Shown here one piece after another: positions 52,019 to 61,669 of a DNA stretch of 64,000 bases. The position numbers and the translations under genes were made by a program. Each line of letters opens with the position of its first letter. The stretch's first letter is position 1. The DNA comes from Emiliania huxleyi CCMP1516. Lineage: Eukaryota; Haptophyta; Isochrysidales; Noelaerhabdaceae. The notes under the pieces are model-generated. The model saw only the letters and a program-made list of their open reading frames with translations. It ran no database searches and had not been told where the DNA came from. Location: NCBI RefSeq assembly GCF_000372725.1, contig NW_005199241.1:19033-83032 (forward strand). Reading direction: 5' to 3'.

Positions 52019-52657
52019 ACGCACGACCAGCTGCCGCGGCGCAGCTGGCCGCAGTGTGAGCACTCGCGGGGTTATGCGTTTACGTGAGCACTCGTCGGGC
52101 TCTGAACTTTCTTCCGAAGAAAAAGAATTCCGAAAAAGTATCTCGCACAGCACACAGGTCGACACAGGTACCAAAAGAGGCAAGAAAAGGAAGCCGAGGA
52201 AATTTACAATCCTCGCAAAACACCGCGCTGCGAGCCTGTCGTGTCCCTTGTCAGGAGCAGGAGAGCCCACCTGTCCCCCCTCATCGTCCTTCCAAAATTC
52301 TGCTCGTGCAGGTGTGGACCCTGTCCTCCTCCCCTATCCCTCGTTTGGGTTGTCTATTTTCTTTCTTTCTTTGCGAGGGAGTTTGTTTGGAAACTTCTTT
52401 CTTTTTTCTTTCACCCTGTGTCCCTGATCGTCCTTACAAGATCCTGCTCGTTCAGGTAGGGAATAACCCTGTCCACGCTGCCTTCTCCCACGACCCACGG
52501 CACGACCCACCCCTCGTTTTGGAGAGAGAAGAAACTTTTGCCTCGAGACTTTTGCTCGTTTGGGGTGTGTCCGTTTTATTTATTTATCGCACAACACTTG
52601 GACGGAGGGAGGGAGGGAGGGAGGGGGAAAACATAGCAGAACACCAAAGCTCCAACC
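52019..52657. other. Intergenic with dispersed repeat block
   Basis: The segment 52225-52465 contains TGTCAGGAGCAGGAGAGCCC, TCCTTCCAAAATTCTGCTCG and ATCCCTCGTTTGGGTTGTCT. All of these recur near 59885-60010, and in part near 31975-32070 and, inverted, at 9085-9215. A GGGA run lies near 52605. No gene. Confidence 0.65.
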
Positions 52658-53664
52658 TCAAGAAGAGAGAGACCTGTCAGAGCTCCTCTCCAACCCCAAG
52701 TGCTCTACCCACTCTCCGCCGACTGCAGCAGCCGGCGGCACCGCTGGAGCGACAGCTGGTCCCCGGCCTCCACGCCGTGCGCCGCCTCTGCGGTGAGCAA
52801 GGCCTACGCGAGAGCACACGCAGACGGGCGTGAGCGGACGTGGCCGGAGGGCCTGCGGCGCTCGCCGCCAGCGGCGCGCAGCAACCACCTCGATCCAGCC
52901 TCGCGGGGTGTGGCAGCCGCGCAGCGTCTTTGCGCCTCCCGGCACTCCAAGCCGGAAGCGGCCCTCCCCTGCGATGGACGGGTCGGCGCCAGCCTCGAGG
53001 AGCAGGGCGACGAGCCTCGGCAGGCCGCGGCACGAGGCGATCACGAGCGGCGTGCAGCTCCGGTCGCCGCTTGGCCGCGCATTGGCGTCGCAGCCGCGCT
53101 CACGCAGCAAGTGGGCCGCGCACAGCGCCAGGTTCGCCTCGCGCGTGCCTCGCGCCTTGCACACCTACCACACCATTCGGGAGAGGCTTGCTCGCCTCGC
53201 TGCACAGAGCCGTCGAACCACACACACCCTCGCGCCTCCATGAGCAGCGTGGCGTTGTAGACGGGCGACGCGTGATCGACGAGGGCGCACGAAAAGCGCG
53301 CGAGAAGGTGCTTTAGCTTGGCGAGCGTCAGGTGTCGCTTGTCCTGGCCGCAGACCGCGACGCTGTGGTGCAGCGCCTCAGCGCGCGTCAGCAGCAGGCC
53401 CCACGCGCGCACAAAGGACGCCTCGCCGCCACGGACGAGCCGAGCCGACTTACGGCTCGAGAGACAGGCTGGAGCACCGTCGCGAGGATCCAATCGCGGC
53501 ACTAGAGCCTGCCAGACGGTGTCTCCTGCCATACACACCGCACCTCCGCTGCTCGATGCACGTACGGCCGCGATTGTGCGAGGCAGCAGCGAAAGCGGCA
53601 CGTGAGCCAGGATGCGGCCCACCGTGTCGATAGGCAAGAATTCAAAGGGGTTCGTGCAGGTCAT
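52658..53664 (-). CDS. F-box-like / ankyrin-repeat protein
   Basis: Inferred exons 53664-53224 and 53165-52658 (GT-AG intron of 58 bp). The N terminus FEFLPIDTVGRILAHVPLSL ... is F-box-like. The second exon carries an ankyrin-like helix pair, CTPLVIASCRGLPRLVALLL followed by EAGADPSIAGEG, and a preceding AANLALCAAHLLRERGCDAN-type repeat (printed sequence REANLALCAAHLLRERGCDA). The final 90 residues are arginine-rich and may be intron sequence; a further exon could replace them. Likely an adaptor protein. An A-tract (AAAAGAATTTTCG, 53769) lies 102 bp upstream. Confidence 0.62.
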
Positions 53665-54088
53665 CCCAGCGGTGCGCTCGCTGGCTGGCTCGCCTGCGGG
53701 GGTTCAGTCTTGTGGGTGCACAAGGCGAGGGCTGAGAGACACACCCTCCGCGCGGTGAAGGCTCGGGAAAAGAATTTTCGCAGCATTGAGACCACCGCAT
53801 ATTTCTTTTTATCGCGATGTCTGCCCTGCCGCGCCGCCGCTCGCGCCGCCTCGCCAAACGCCGCCGCCCGCCCGCCTCCTCGACCTGCCCACGGTGCTCT
53901 CCTCCTGCTGCCACGTGCCAGGACGAAACTTTTGTTGTTGTTCATTCCCAGCGCTCGCTGTGGAAGCGGCTGCGGTACACATAAGACAGCCGGCTCGTGT
54001 GTGTCGAACTATCCTTAAAGAACACGGCTAACCGATCTCGACAGCGCTCACCAAGTCTGCCCTCCTCCCGCCGCCTCACCGGCACTCC
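53665..54088. other. Intergenic
   Basis: 5' flank of the F-box/ankyrin gene and 3' flank of the uS2m gene. Nothing else recognised. Confidence 0.5.
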
Positions 54089-54973
54089 TCACCGCCGGTG
54101 CCCCGCCGCCGCCGGGAGATCGCCCTCGGCCGGCGAGGTGTACTCTCCCAGCGTCGCCCGCAGCGCCTCGCCCTCCTTGAGCGCGCGCACGAGCAGGTTG
54201 GCGAGCGTGTGGTAGAAGCGCACCGAGTTCGCGTTGGCCGGGATCGGGTAGTCCACGTCGCGCGCGGGGCCGTCCGTGTCGACGACGCCGATCACGGGGA
54301 TGTTTGCGGCGGCTGGTTCGCCGTGAAGCGAGGTCGAGTCGAGCAACACGATGGCGTCGGGCGGGCGCGCCATGTGCTCGATCCCCTTGAAGTTGAGCGC
54401 GCGCTGCACGTCGCTCTGCCGCACGCGGCCCGTCCGCTGCGCGATGGGCGACAGCTCGATCGCCTTGCGGACCTGCCGGCGCGAGAGCTCCCAGTTGGAG
54501 AGGAGGCCGGGCGTCCACTTGCGCGCGAGGTAGAAGTGGCCGCTCTGCTCGCCGATGACGCGCGTCAGCCGCGCCAGCTTGGGCTGCGTGCTCACCACCA
54601 GCACCTTGCCGCCCGAGAAGGAGATCTTCTTGAGGAGCGAGAGCACGCGCCGCAGCGAGAGGAGCGTCTTCTCGGGGTCGATGATGGCGTGGCCCGAGAG
54701 GAAGCCGAGGAGGTAGCGGTAGTTGGCCGGGTGGGTCACCCGCTGCTCGTACCCGAGGAAGGCGCGCGTCGCCATCAGGTCGCGCGTCGTCAGCGTGCGG
54801 CCGCCGTCCGAATCGCGGCGGAATCCCGGAGGCTGCGGATAGCTGCTGCTGCTGCCCGCGGCGGGCGGCCGCGGCGGGCGGGACTGCAGCTCCGCCCCGG
54901 ACGAGGCGCCTCTCCGCGCCGCGCGCGAAAGGCCCGCGCCGAGGCGGTGGCCGACGCGCAAGTGTCGGAACAT
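54089..54973 (-). CDS. MRPS2: Mitochondrial ribosomal protein uS2 (RpsB family)
   Basis: Small-subunit ribosomal protein S2. The 294-residue single exon begins with an arginine-rich presequence (MFRHLRVGHRLGAGLSRAAR). The family core then follows: HPANYRYLLGFLSGHAIIDP, KVLVVSTQPKLARLTRVIGE, KWTPGLLSNWELS, RPPDAIVLLDSTSLHGEPAA and ANIPVIGVVDTDGPARDVDYPIPANANS. The last two are the hallmark of S2. The length is that of mitochondrial S2. Plastid targeting is less likely, because plastid rps2 is usually plastid-encoded. An AT-rich site (TTGGAATTTTTTATG) lies 26 bp upstream. Confidence 0.93.
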   Translation of the reverse strand: MFRHLRVGHRLGAGLSRAARRGASSGAELQSRPPRPPAAGSSSSYPQPPGFRRDSDGGRTLTTRDLMATRAFLGYEQRVTHPANYRYLLGFLSGHAIIDPEKTLLSLRRVLSLLKKISFSGGKVLVVSTQPKLARLTRVIGEQSGHFYLARKWTPGLLSNWELSRRQVRKAIELSPIAQRTGRVRQSDVQRALNFKGIEHMARPPDAIVLLDSTSLHGEPAAANIPVIGVVDTDGPARDVDYPIPANANSVRFYHTLANLLVRALKEGEALRATLGEYTSPAEGDLPAAAGHRR

Positions 54974-55020
54974 TGAGTGTCACGGCGTGTGAGGGTTTGG
55001 AATTTTTTATGCGCCACTTT

Positions 55021-55189
55021 TTCTTCCCATCCTCCATTCATGCATCCCCGTCATGCTGGGGTGATCAGTAGTAGGGAGCTCGCCGTCCACAACGTGGGGC
55101 TCAATGGATATGAGGAACGCGGGGCTCCGATAGGGTCCCGCGCCGGTCGGGTTGGTGTACCGACGGGGACCCTAACCCGCTGAACCTCC
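55021..55189. repeat. Repeat A, copy 1
   Basis: A 169-bp segment identical, as far as I can read, to 58191-58359. It contains GC-rich hairpins (CCCCGTCATGCTGGGG) and CCGACGGGGACCCTAACCC. Confidence 0.95.
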
Positions 55190-55660
55190 CGGCTAGGCCG
55201 GTAGGGGACGGGGCGGCACTCGTATAGCAAGGCCCGTGGGGCACTCGCCACGGGCCGCTCCCACATGTCCCGGGCACAACTCCTCCGGAGAGTTCGCCCA
55301 CCACAGGACCGATGTCCATGTGGGTCAGTCAGTGTTCGTTGTGGCGACCGAGTGCTCGCTGAGCGGCACCGAAGTGTGTCGCTACGGGCGGGATATGCTA
55401 GCTATTCTCGATTGCTCACCTTGATGCGATTGCTTGCGCGAAGGCAGCGGAGGCGCGCAGCGGGAGACAAGCGATCCTGCTGCTGCAAGAGCAAAGCAGG
55501 TTAGGCCGAGCGACTGTCGACTCGAGCGTTGGTCGATCTGCGCGTGTAGGCGGAGCAGATAACCACCACGGCCGCGGCACACCTCGCAAAGGTGGCCCAT
55601 GTGTACAGCGCGCCGAGAGGTCGCGCGACGGGGCCGAGTCGAGCGTCGCGCTCAAGCCGT
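55190..55660. other. Unique sequence inside the composite satellite region
   Basis: No gene recognised. It contains GGCCCGTGG / CCACGGGCC (about 55228-55257), an inverted repeat. Confidence 0.4.
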
Positions 55661-57625
55661 TGCCTCTGGTCTGCATCGTGCGCCACACGGCGGCGCGTCG
55701 ATAGCGATGTAGCGCCCCAGGGGCACCCGAGAGGGCGCCTGCGCGGCTGAGGGGCGCGCTAGAGCAGCCCGGTGAGCCCTAGCGAGGCGCGGGGCGCGCT
55801 CGAGCGGGCAGCCGCTATGAATGTCCAAGTATGCCGAGATGAGGCATGCTCGTGTAAGAGGCGGCGAGGCGGCTGCGGCTGCAGGCGGCCTTCTCGCCAA
55901 AGGCACGCGGCGCGTAGGCGTGCGGTGCGTGTAGAGGAGGCGCGGCCCGCCTCGCGAAGGCGGCCAGCGCATGTGTGGCGCGCCGAGAGGTCGTTCGACG
56001 CAGCAAAGTAGAGCGTCGCGCTCGATCGACCCGAGCAGCTGTCTCTGGTTTGCGTCGCGCGCCACACGGCGGCGCGTCGCGGGCGATGAAGCGCCTCGAG
56101 AGCACTCGGGAGGGTGCCTGTGCGGCTGAGGGGCGCGCTAGAGCGGCATGGTGAGCCCTAGCGAGGCGCGGGGCGCGCTCGAGCGGGCGGCCGCTATGAG
56201 TCTCTGGGTATGCCGAGATGAGGCATGCTCGTGTGAGAGGCGGAGAGGCGGCTGCGGCTGCAGGCGGCCTTCTCGCCAAAGGCACGCGGCGCGAAGGCGT
56301 GCGGTGCATGTAGAGGAGGCGCGGCCCGCCTCGCGAAGGCGGCGAGCGCATGTGTGGCGCGCCGAGAGGTCGTTCGACGCAGCGAAGTAGAGCGTCGCGC
56401 TCGATCGACTCGACCAGCTGCCCTCTGGTTTGCATCGCGCGCCAAAGGGAGGCGCGTCGCGAGCTAGGGAGCGCCCCGAGGGCACTCGGGACGGTGCCTG
56501 TGCGGCTGAGGGGCGTGATGTAGCGGCACGGTGAGCCCTAGCGAGGCGCGGGGCGCGCCCGAGCGGGCGGCCGCTATGAATCTCTGGGTATGCCGAGAAG
56601 AGGCATGCTCGTGTAAGAGGCGGAGAGGCGGCTGCGGCTGCCGGCGGCCTTCTCGCCAAAGGCACGCGACGCGAAGGCGTGCGGTGCGTGTAGAGGAGGC
56701 GCAGGGCGCCTCGCGAAGGCGGCCAGCGCATGTGCAGCGCGCCGAGAGGTCGCCCAGCGCGGCGGAGTCGGGCGTCGCGCTCGATCGACTCGAGCAGCTG
56801 CCTCTGGTTTGCATCGTGCGCCACACGGCGGCGCGTCGCGGGCGATGAAGCGCCTCGAGGGCACTCGGGAGGGTGCCTGTCTGGCTGAGGGGCGCGCTAC
56901 AGCGGCATGGTGAGCCCTAGCGAGGCGCGGGGCGCGCTCGAGCGGGCGGCCGCTATGAGTCTCTGGGTATGCCGAGATGAGGCATGCTCGTGTGAGAGGC
57001 GGAGAGGCGGCTGCGGCTGCAGGCGGCCTTCTCGCCAAAGGCACGCGGCGCGAAGGCGTGCGGTGCGTGTAGAGGAGGCGCGGCCTGCCTCGCGAAGGCG
57101 GCGAGCGCATGTGTGGCGCGCCGAGAGGTCGTTCGACGCAGCGAAGTAGAGCGTCGTGCTCGATCGACTCGAGCAGCTGTCTCTGGTTTGCGTCGCGCGC
57201 CACACGGCGGCGCGTCGCGGGCGATGAAGCGCCCCGAGGGCACTCGGGAGGGTGCCTGTGCGGCTGAGGGGCGCGCTACAGCGGCACGGTGAGCCCTAGC
57301 GAGGCGCGGGGCGCGCTCGAGCGGGCAGCCGCTATGAATCTCTGAGTATGCCGAGATGAGGCATGCTCGTGTAAGAGGCGGCGAGGCGGCTGCGGCTGCA
57401 GGCGGCCTTCTCGCCAAAGGCACGCGGCGCGAAGGCGTGCGGTGCGTGTAGAGGAGGCGCAGGGCGCCTCGCGAAGGCGGCGAGCGCATGTGTGGCGCGC
57501 CGAGAGGTCGCTCAGCGCGGCGGAGCCGAGCATCGGACGCGCTTGATCGACCCGAGCAGCTGTCGCTGGTTTGCGTCGTGCGCCACACGGCGGCACGTCG
57601 CTGCAGCGCGCCCCGAGGGCACTCG
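55660..57625. repeat. About 380-bp satellite, five copies
   Basis: A GC-rich unit recurs about every 376-383 bp. A marker such as GCCGCTATGA occurs near 55810, 56189, 56570, 56950 and 57330. Each unit ends near GCACTCGGGAGGGTGC and GAGCAGCTGTCTCTGG. Both strands stay open over 80-240 codons because the units are GC-rich; these frames are not conserved between units and are not listed as genes. The copies differ by substitutions and small indels. Confidence 0.95.
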
Positions 57626-57659
57626 GGAGGGTGCGAGTGAATAGGGACGGCTCCGACGC

Positions 57660-57840
57660 TATCATTGAGTTGCTGTCGTGGGCGTGCCACGCCCTCGATC
57701 GTCGGCGAGAGGCACCCAGCGAGCGGCTAGCGCGGGGGGCCGATCGTCATTGGGTCATTATCGTGGGCGTGCCGCCCTCGATCGTCTGCGATGGGCGCCC
57801 AGCGAGCGCAGAGCGCGGGGGGGCGACACACGCGACAGGT
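57660..57840. repeat. Two-copy repeat (CGTGGGCGTGCC unit)
   Basis: Two copies of about 85 bp (starting near 57676 and 57763) share CGTGGGCGTGCC ... CCCTCGATCGTC ... CCCAGCGAGCG. Confidence 0.8.
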
Positions 57841-57940
57841 GCTCTGTGAGCGACCTGTGAATGATAGATGTGAACAGGCGAGGTTTGACGCCATCGCCCT
57901 CACGCCCTGCATGGTGGCAGAGAAGGGGAAGGTCGGTGGG

Positions 57941-58190
57941 TGCGCGAAGCGTTGTCGCGGGGCCCAGAGCCGGGCGCGAGGCGCTCGGCTGTGGTAGGCA
58001 AGTGGGCGAGCGCCATTGGGCGGCTCAGCCATAGGCACGTCGTAGGAACGCGTTGTCTTGAAAGTAGGCGCGTACGTCCTCTTTCGTTTTCACAGCAGAG
58101 CCAGACTCTGTGTGTGAGGGCTGGATGCACCAGTACTCCGGTGTGAAGAAAGGCTACCGCCCCGCTCGTACCTCGCGGGGCTATCGCTCA
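57941..58190. repeat. Repeat B, copy 1
   Basis: A 250-bp segment matching 59620-59869. It ends with the hairpin GCCCCGCTCGTACCTCGCGGGGC-like sequence and abuts repeat A copy 2 without a gap. Confidence 0.95.
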
Positions 58191-58359
58191 TTCTTCCCAT
58201 CCTCCATTCATGCATCCCCGTCATGCTGGGGTGATCAGTAGTAGGGAGCTCGCCGTCCACAACGTGGGGCTCAATGGATATGAGGAACGCGGGGCTCCGA
58301 TAGGGTCCCGCGCCGGTCGGGTTGGTGTACCGACGGGGACCCTAACCCGCTGAACCTCC
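58191..58359. repeat. Repeat A, copy 2
   Basis: Second copy of 55021-55189, directly following repeat B copy 1. Confidence 0.95.
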
Positions 58360-58534
58360 ATCGAGTAAGTATTGAAGTGGGTTAGGATCGAGAGAGCTCG
58401 TATCCATTGAGTCCCGTGTGGAGGGATCGAGATCATTCGTTTACATGATGTGTACAAATTTCATCCTTCCCCTGAGCGCACGAGAGCGACAGGAGCGCAC
58501 GAGAGCGACTGTAGTGGAGTCACTAGTGCGCAAT

Positions 58535-59265
58535 GACGGCGCTAGCGGTCTTCGGGTCCGCACCCCTCTCCGTCTCGCGCCTCGGCGGCGGCGAGCGGCT
58601 CGCATCAGCTCACCTGCTCCTCGCGGTGGCTAGCCACCCTTTCTCCGGGCTCGAGCCGTAGAAGTGGCGAGTGGTCTCGTGAGCGCACTGCTGGTGGCTG
58701 GCGGTCCTCGGGTCCGCACCCCTTCTCCCAACTCGAGCCGTGGTGGCGAGTGGTCTCATGAGCGCACCGATGGTGGCTGGCGGTCCTCGGGTCCGCACCC
58801 CTTCTCCCAACTCGAGCCGTGGTGGCGAGTGGTCTCATGAGCGCACCGATGGTGGCTGGCGGTCCTCGGGTCCGCACCCCTTCTCCCAACTCGAGCCGTG
58901 GTGGCGAGTGGTTTTATGAGCGCACCGTTGGTGGCTGGCGGTCCTCGGGTCCGCACCCCTTCTCCCAGCTCGAGCCGTGGTGGCGAGTGGTTTTATGAGC
59001 GCACCGATGGTGGCTGGCGGTCCTCGGGTCCGCACCCATTGCCAGCCGGAGCCGTGGAGGCTGCTACGGCACCTCCTCTCTGCGGGGAGCGGTCGGTGGC
59101 GTTGCCACTGGACGCGCTGCGACCCAGGAGTGGTCTCATGAGCGCACCGATGGTGGCTGGCGGTCCTCGGGTCCGCACCCCTTCTCCCAACTCGAGCCGT
59201 GGTGGCGAGTGGTCTTATGAGCGCACCGTTGGTGGCCGGCGGTCCTCGGGTCCGCACCCCTGCGC
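58535..59265. repeat. 79-bp satellite
   Basis: A unit of about 79 bp (GGTGGCTGGCGGTCCTCGG, GTCCGCACCCCTTCTCCCA, GAGCCGTGGTGGCGAGTGGT) is repeated about five times at 58680-59045 and twice more at about 59130-59260, with a degenerate unit near 58535. Frames across it are spurious. Confidence 0.95.
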
Positions 59266-59619
59266 ATCAGAGTGTATCTCGGCGAGGCTGCTGCGCTCAC
59301 ACGCATGTGATGCGAGCCTGCGCCACTCCATCCGGCCCGCAGTGGGCCCACGGGATGGTGAAGGGCACATGCGTAGAGAAGTGCGAGGGTGAGAGGCACT
59401 GGATTTCCGGAGTGCTCGCGACGGTCGGGAAGCGATCCCGCGTGGCAGCCCCGATGTAGGCGCACCGCCTGGCACCCTCACTTCACCCTCTCTGCTGCAT
59501 GTTCGAGCTGTGGTTGGCTCTGAAGCAACTTGGCCGACAAAACTTTTCTGTCAGAATCGTCGCAGAAGCAGGACGGCCCGCTGGCAGGAGCGGAGCCGGT
59601 CGGTTTCCATTGTCAAGAC
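59266..59619. other. Unique sequence inside the composite satellite region
   Basis: Lies between the 79-bp satellite and repeat B copy 2. No gene recognised. Confidence 0.4.
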
Positions 59620-59869
59620 TGCGCGAAGCGTTGTCGCGGGGCCCAGAGCCGGGCGCGAGGCGCTCGGCTGTGGTAGGCAAGTGGGCGAGCGCCATTGGGC
59701 GGCTCAGCCATAGGCACGTCGTAGGAACGCGTTGTCTTGAAAGTAGGCGCGTACGTCCTCTTTCGTTTTCACAGCAGAGCCAGACTCTGTGTGTGAGGGC
59801 TGGATGCACCAGTACTCCGGTGTGAAGAAAGGCTACCGCCCCGCTCGTACCTCGCGGGGCTATCGCTCA
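59620..59869. repeat. Repeat B, copy 2
   Basis: Second copy of 57941-58190. It is followed by the dispersed TGTCAGGAGCAGGAGAGCCC block. Confidence 0.95.
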
Positions 59870-59889
59870 GTGCTGCGCTGTGCGATCGC

Positions 59890-60015
59890 CTGTCAGGAGC
59901 AGGAGAGCCCCGCCTGTCCCCCTGATCGTCCTTCCAAAATCCTGCTCGTGCAGGTGGGGACCCTGTCCTCCTCCCCTATCCCTCGTTTGGGTTGTCTGTC
60001 TTCTTTCTTTCTTTG
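59890..60015. repeat. Dispersed CAAAATCCTGCTCGTGCAGG block
   Basis: About 120 bp shared with 52245-52375 and in part 31975-32070: CAAAATCCTGCTCGTGCAGG, GGACCCTGTCCTCCTCCCC and ATCCCTCGTTTGGGTTGTCT, ending in a TTCTTTC tract. Confidence 0.8.
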
Positions 60016-60078
60016 TGCGAGACCTAGAGGGAGGAACAGCGTGTGCGGGCGCAACACCCGAGCCCCGCGAGGTTACAG

Positions 60079-60092
60079 CAGAAAAAGAAATC
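60079..60092. promoter_or_regulatory. A-tract motif upstream of the NMT1-like gene
   Basis: CAGAAAAAGAAATC lies 99 bp before the ATG at 60191. Confidence 0.4.
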
Positions 60093-60190
60093 GCTCGACC
60101 CGCCAGCTGATCCGAGACGACATCCCTCAGGTCATCGGTGCTGGCCTCGGCGCTGGCTCGTCTTTGCTGGGCGAGTCGAAGAGGCGCTCC

Positions 60191-61275
60191 ATGCGACGCA
60201 TGAGCAGCACTGCGGCGCGCGTGCTGCGGGTCGGCGGCGTGCCGGAGCACTTCAACGCGCCGTGGCACACGGCGGCAAAGGCGGGCCTCTTTGCGGAGCG
60301 CGGCATTGACGTGCGGTGGACAGACTTTCCAGGAGGCACGGGCGCGATGGCAAAAGCCCTCCGCGACGGCGAGCTCGACGTGGCGATCCTGCTCACCGAG
60401 GGCATCGTCGCCGACATCCACCGCGGCAACCCGGCGCGGCTGGTCGGCACCTACGTGAGCTCGCCGCTCACGTGGGGCATCCATGTCGCGGCCGATTCGC
60501 CGCTCACCGACGCGGCGCAGCTCTACTCGCAGCCCGCGGGAGACGGCGGGGCGTCGCCGCGCTTCGCCGTCTCGCGCATGACGTCGGGCTCACACCTGAT
60601 GGCCTTTGTCGACGCGCAGCAGCGGGCCGGCGAGGCTGCGGCCGCCTCGCTGCGCTTCGAGATCGTTGGATCGCTCGAGGGCGCGCGGGAGGCGCTGCGC
60701 GAGGGGCGCGCCGACGGCTTCATGTGGGAGAAGTTCACGACCAAGCCGCTCGTCGACTCGGGCGAGTGGCGGCGGGTGGGCGAGTGCGTGACGCCGTGGC
60801 CTTGCTTTGCGCTCGCCGCGACGCCGGCGGCGCTCGGCGGCCTCTCGGGCGAGATCCTCGGCGCATCGCGGCACGGGGTGCGGCCGAGCGCAGTGCGCCT
60901 CTCGCCAGTGCTCCCTCCCATTCCTCCGCAGGCGCGATGCACGTCGTTGCGCACGAGGCTGCGAGGCTGCGCGCGGCCAACGATGGCGTCGAGACCATCG
61001 CTGCCATGTACAAGCTGCAGCCGGAGGACGTGACCGAGTGGCTGCAGACGGCGCGGCGGAGCGCTCCTGTGCCCCCCGCGCGACGCGGCACGCCCGCCCC
61101 ACCCTCCTCCCCTCGCCGGCCGCAGGTGAGCTGGGCGAGCTCGCCGAGCGCGTCCTTCTCGACGCTGCGCACCGTGGCGGAGACGCTCGGCAGGCTCGGG
61201 GTGCTGGAGCCGGCGTCGCTGCTGCCGCCCGAGCAGCTGGTGTGCGAGCTCGTGAGCGACGCTGATCGGTTCTGA
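60191..61275 (+). CDS. NMT1/THI5-like periplasmic-binding-fold protein
   Basis: Exons 60191-60860 and 60932-61275 give 337 residues; the 71-bp intron is GC-AG. The fold is that of type 2 solute-binding proteins (NMT1/THI5, ca3427-like): VGGVPEHFNAPWHTAAKAGL, FAERGIDVRWTDFPGGTGAM, LRDGELDVAILLTEGIVADI, FAVSRMTSGSHLMAF and EALREGRADGFMWEKFTTKP. The second exon has helices VVAHEAARLRAAND and LRTVAETLGRLGVLE. In eukaryotes such proteins lack an ABC transporter and may be enzymes, as THI5 is for thiamine pyrimidine, or binders. The His and Cys residues of THI5 were not identified here. A frame open upstream of 60191 is repeat sequence and is excluded. A proline-rich stretch near residues 278-300 might be a further intron. 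Confidence 0.85.
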
Positions 61276-61669
61276 CGCGTGAGCGCGCGCCGGCAGCGCG
61301 CCCGTCTTGCGCCGGGCCTCACAATGAGATCGATCCACCCTTTTTTATTTTTAGTTTATTTGATGATGAAAAGCCTGAATTTAATCAACTCTTTCACTCC
61401 TGGAGCAGTTTGATACACAAAATGATACACAAAAAACAGCACTCAGAACAAACAACGGAGAGCGACGTTGGACATTCGGCACGATTCCCCCGGACCTGTT
61501 GCCCTCTGCCTCGCTCGACATAGAGTACGGACACACGACACGGGGTGCACACGCACCCAAACACCGCACGATGTCTGCAGCCTCGCCCTCTCGTGTGTCT
61601 CTACACCCTACCCTACTCTGGCTAGCCCGCAGGCCCTCCACTTCCCGAGGCACACGGGAAGGATGCCAG
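61276..61669. other. Intergenic between convergent genes
   Basis: AT-rich end of the NMT1-like gene (TTTTTTATTTTTAGTTTATTTG, about 61339) followed by unassigned sequence. Confidence 0.5.

Noticed and set aside
55166-55180. Telomere-like CCCTAACCC
   Set aside because: A single occurrence per repeat A, not an array.
55652-57690. Repeated 80-245 codon frames in the 380-bp satellite, rich in Arg and Ala
   Set aside because: GC-rich satellite stays open by chance. The frames shift between units of 376-383 bp and match no protein.
58535-59265. Possible CRISPR array
   Set aside because: Units are contiguous 79-bp tandem copies with no spacers, and the genome is eukaryotic.
58605-59465. Frames with GEGVRTRGPPATIGALMRPL-type repeats
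   Set aside because: Product of the 79-bp satellite; the units change frame and codons look non-coding.
59789-60190. N-terminal extension of the NMT1-like frame by about 130 residues
   Set aside because: It runs through repeat B and the dispersed block; homology starts only after the ATG at 60191.
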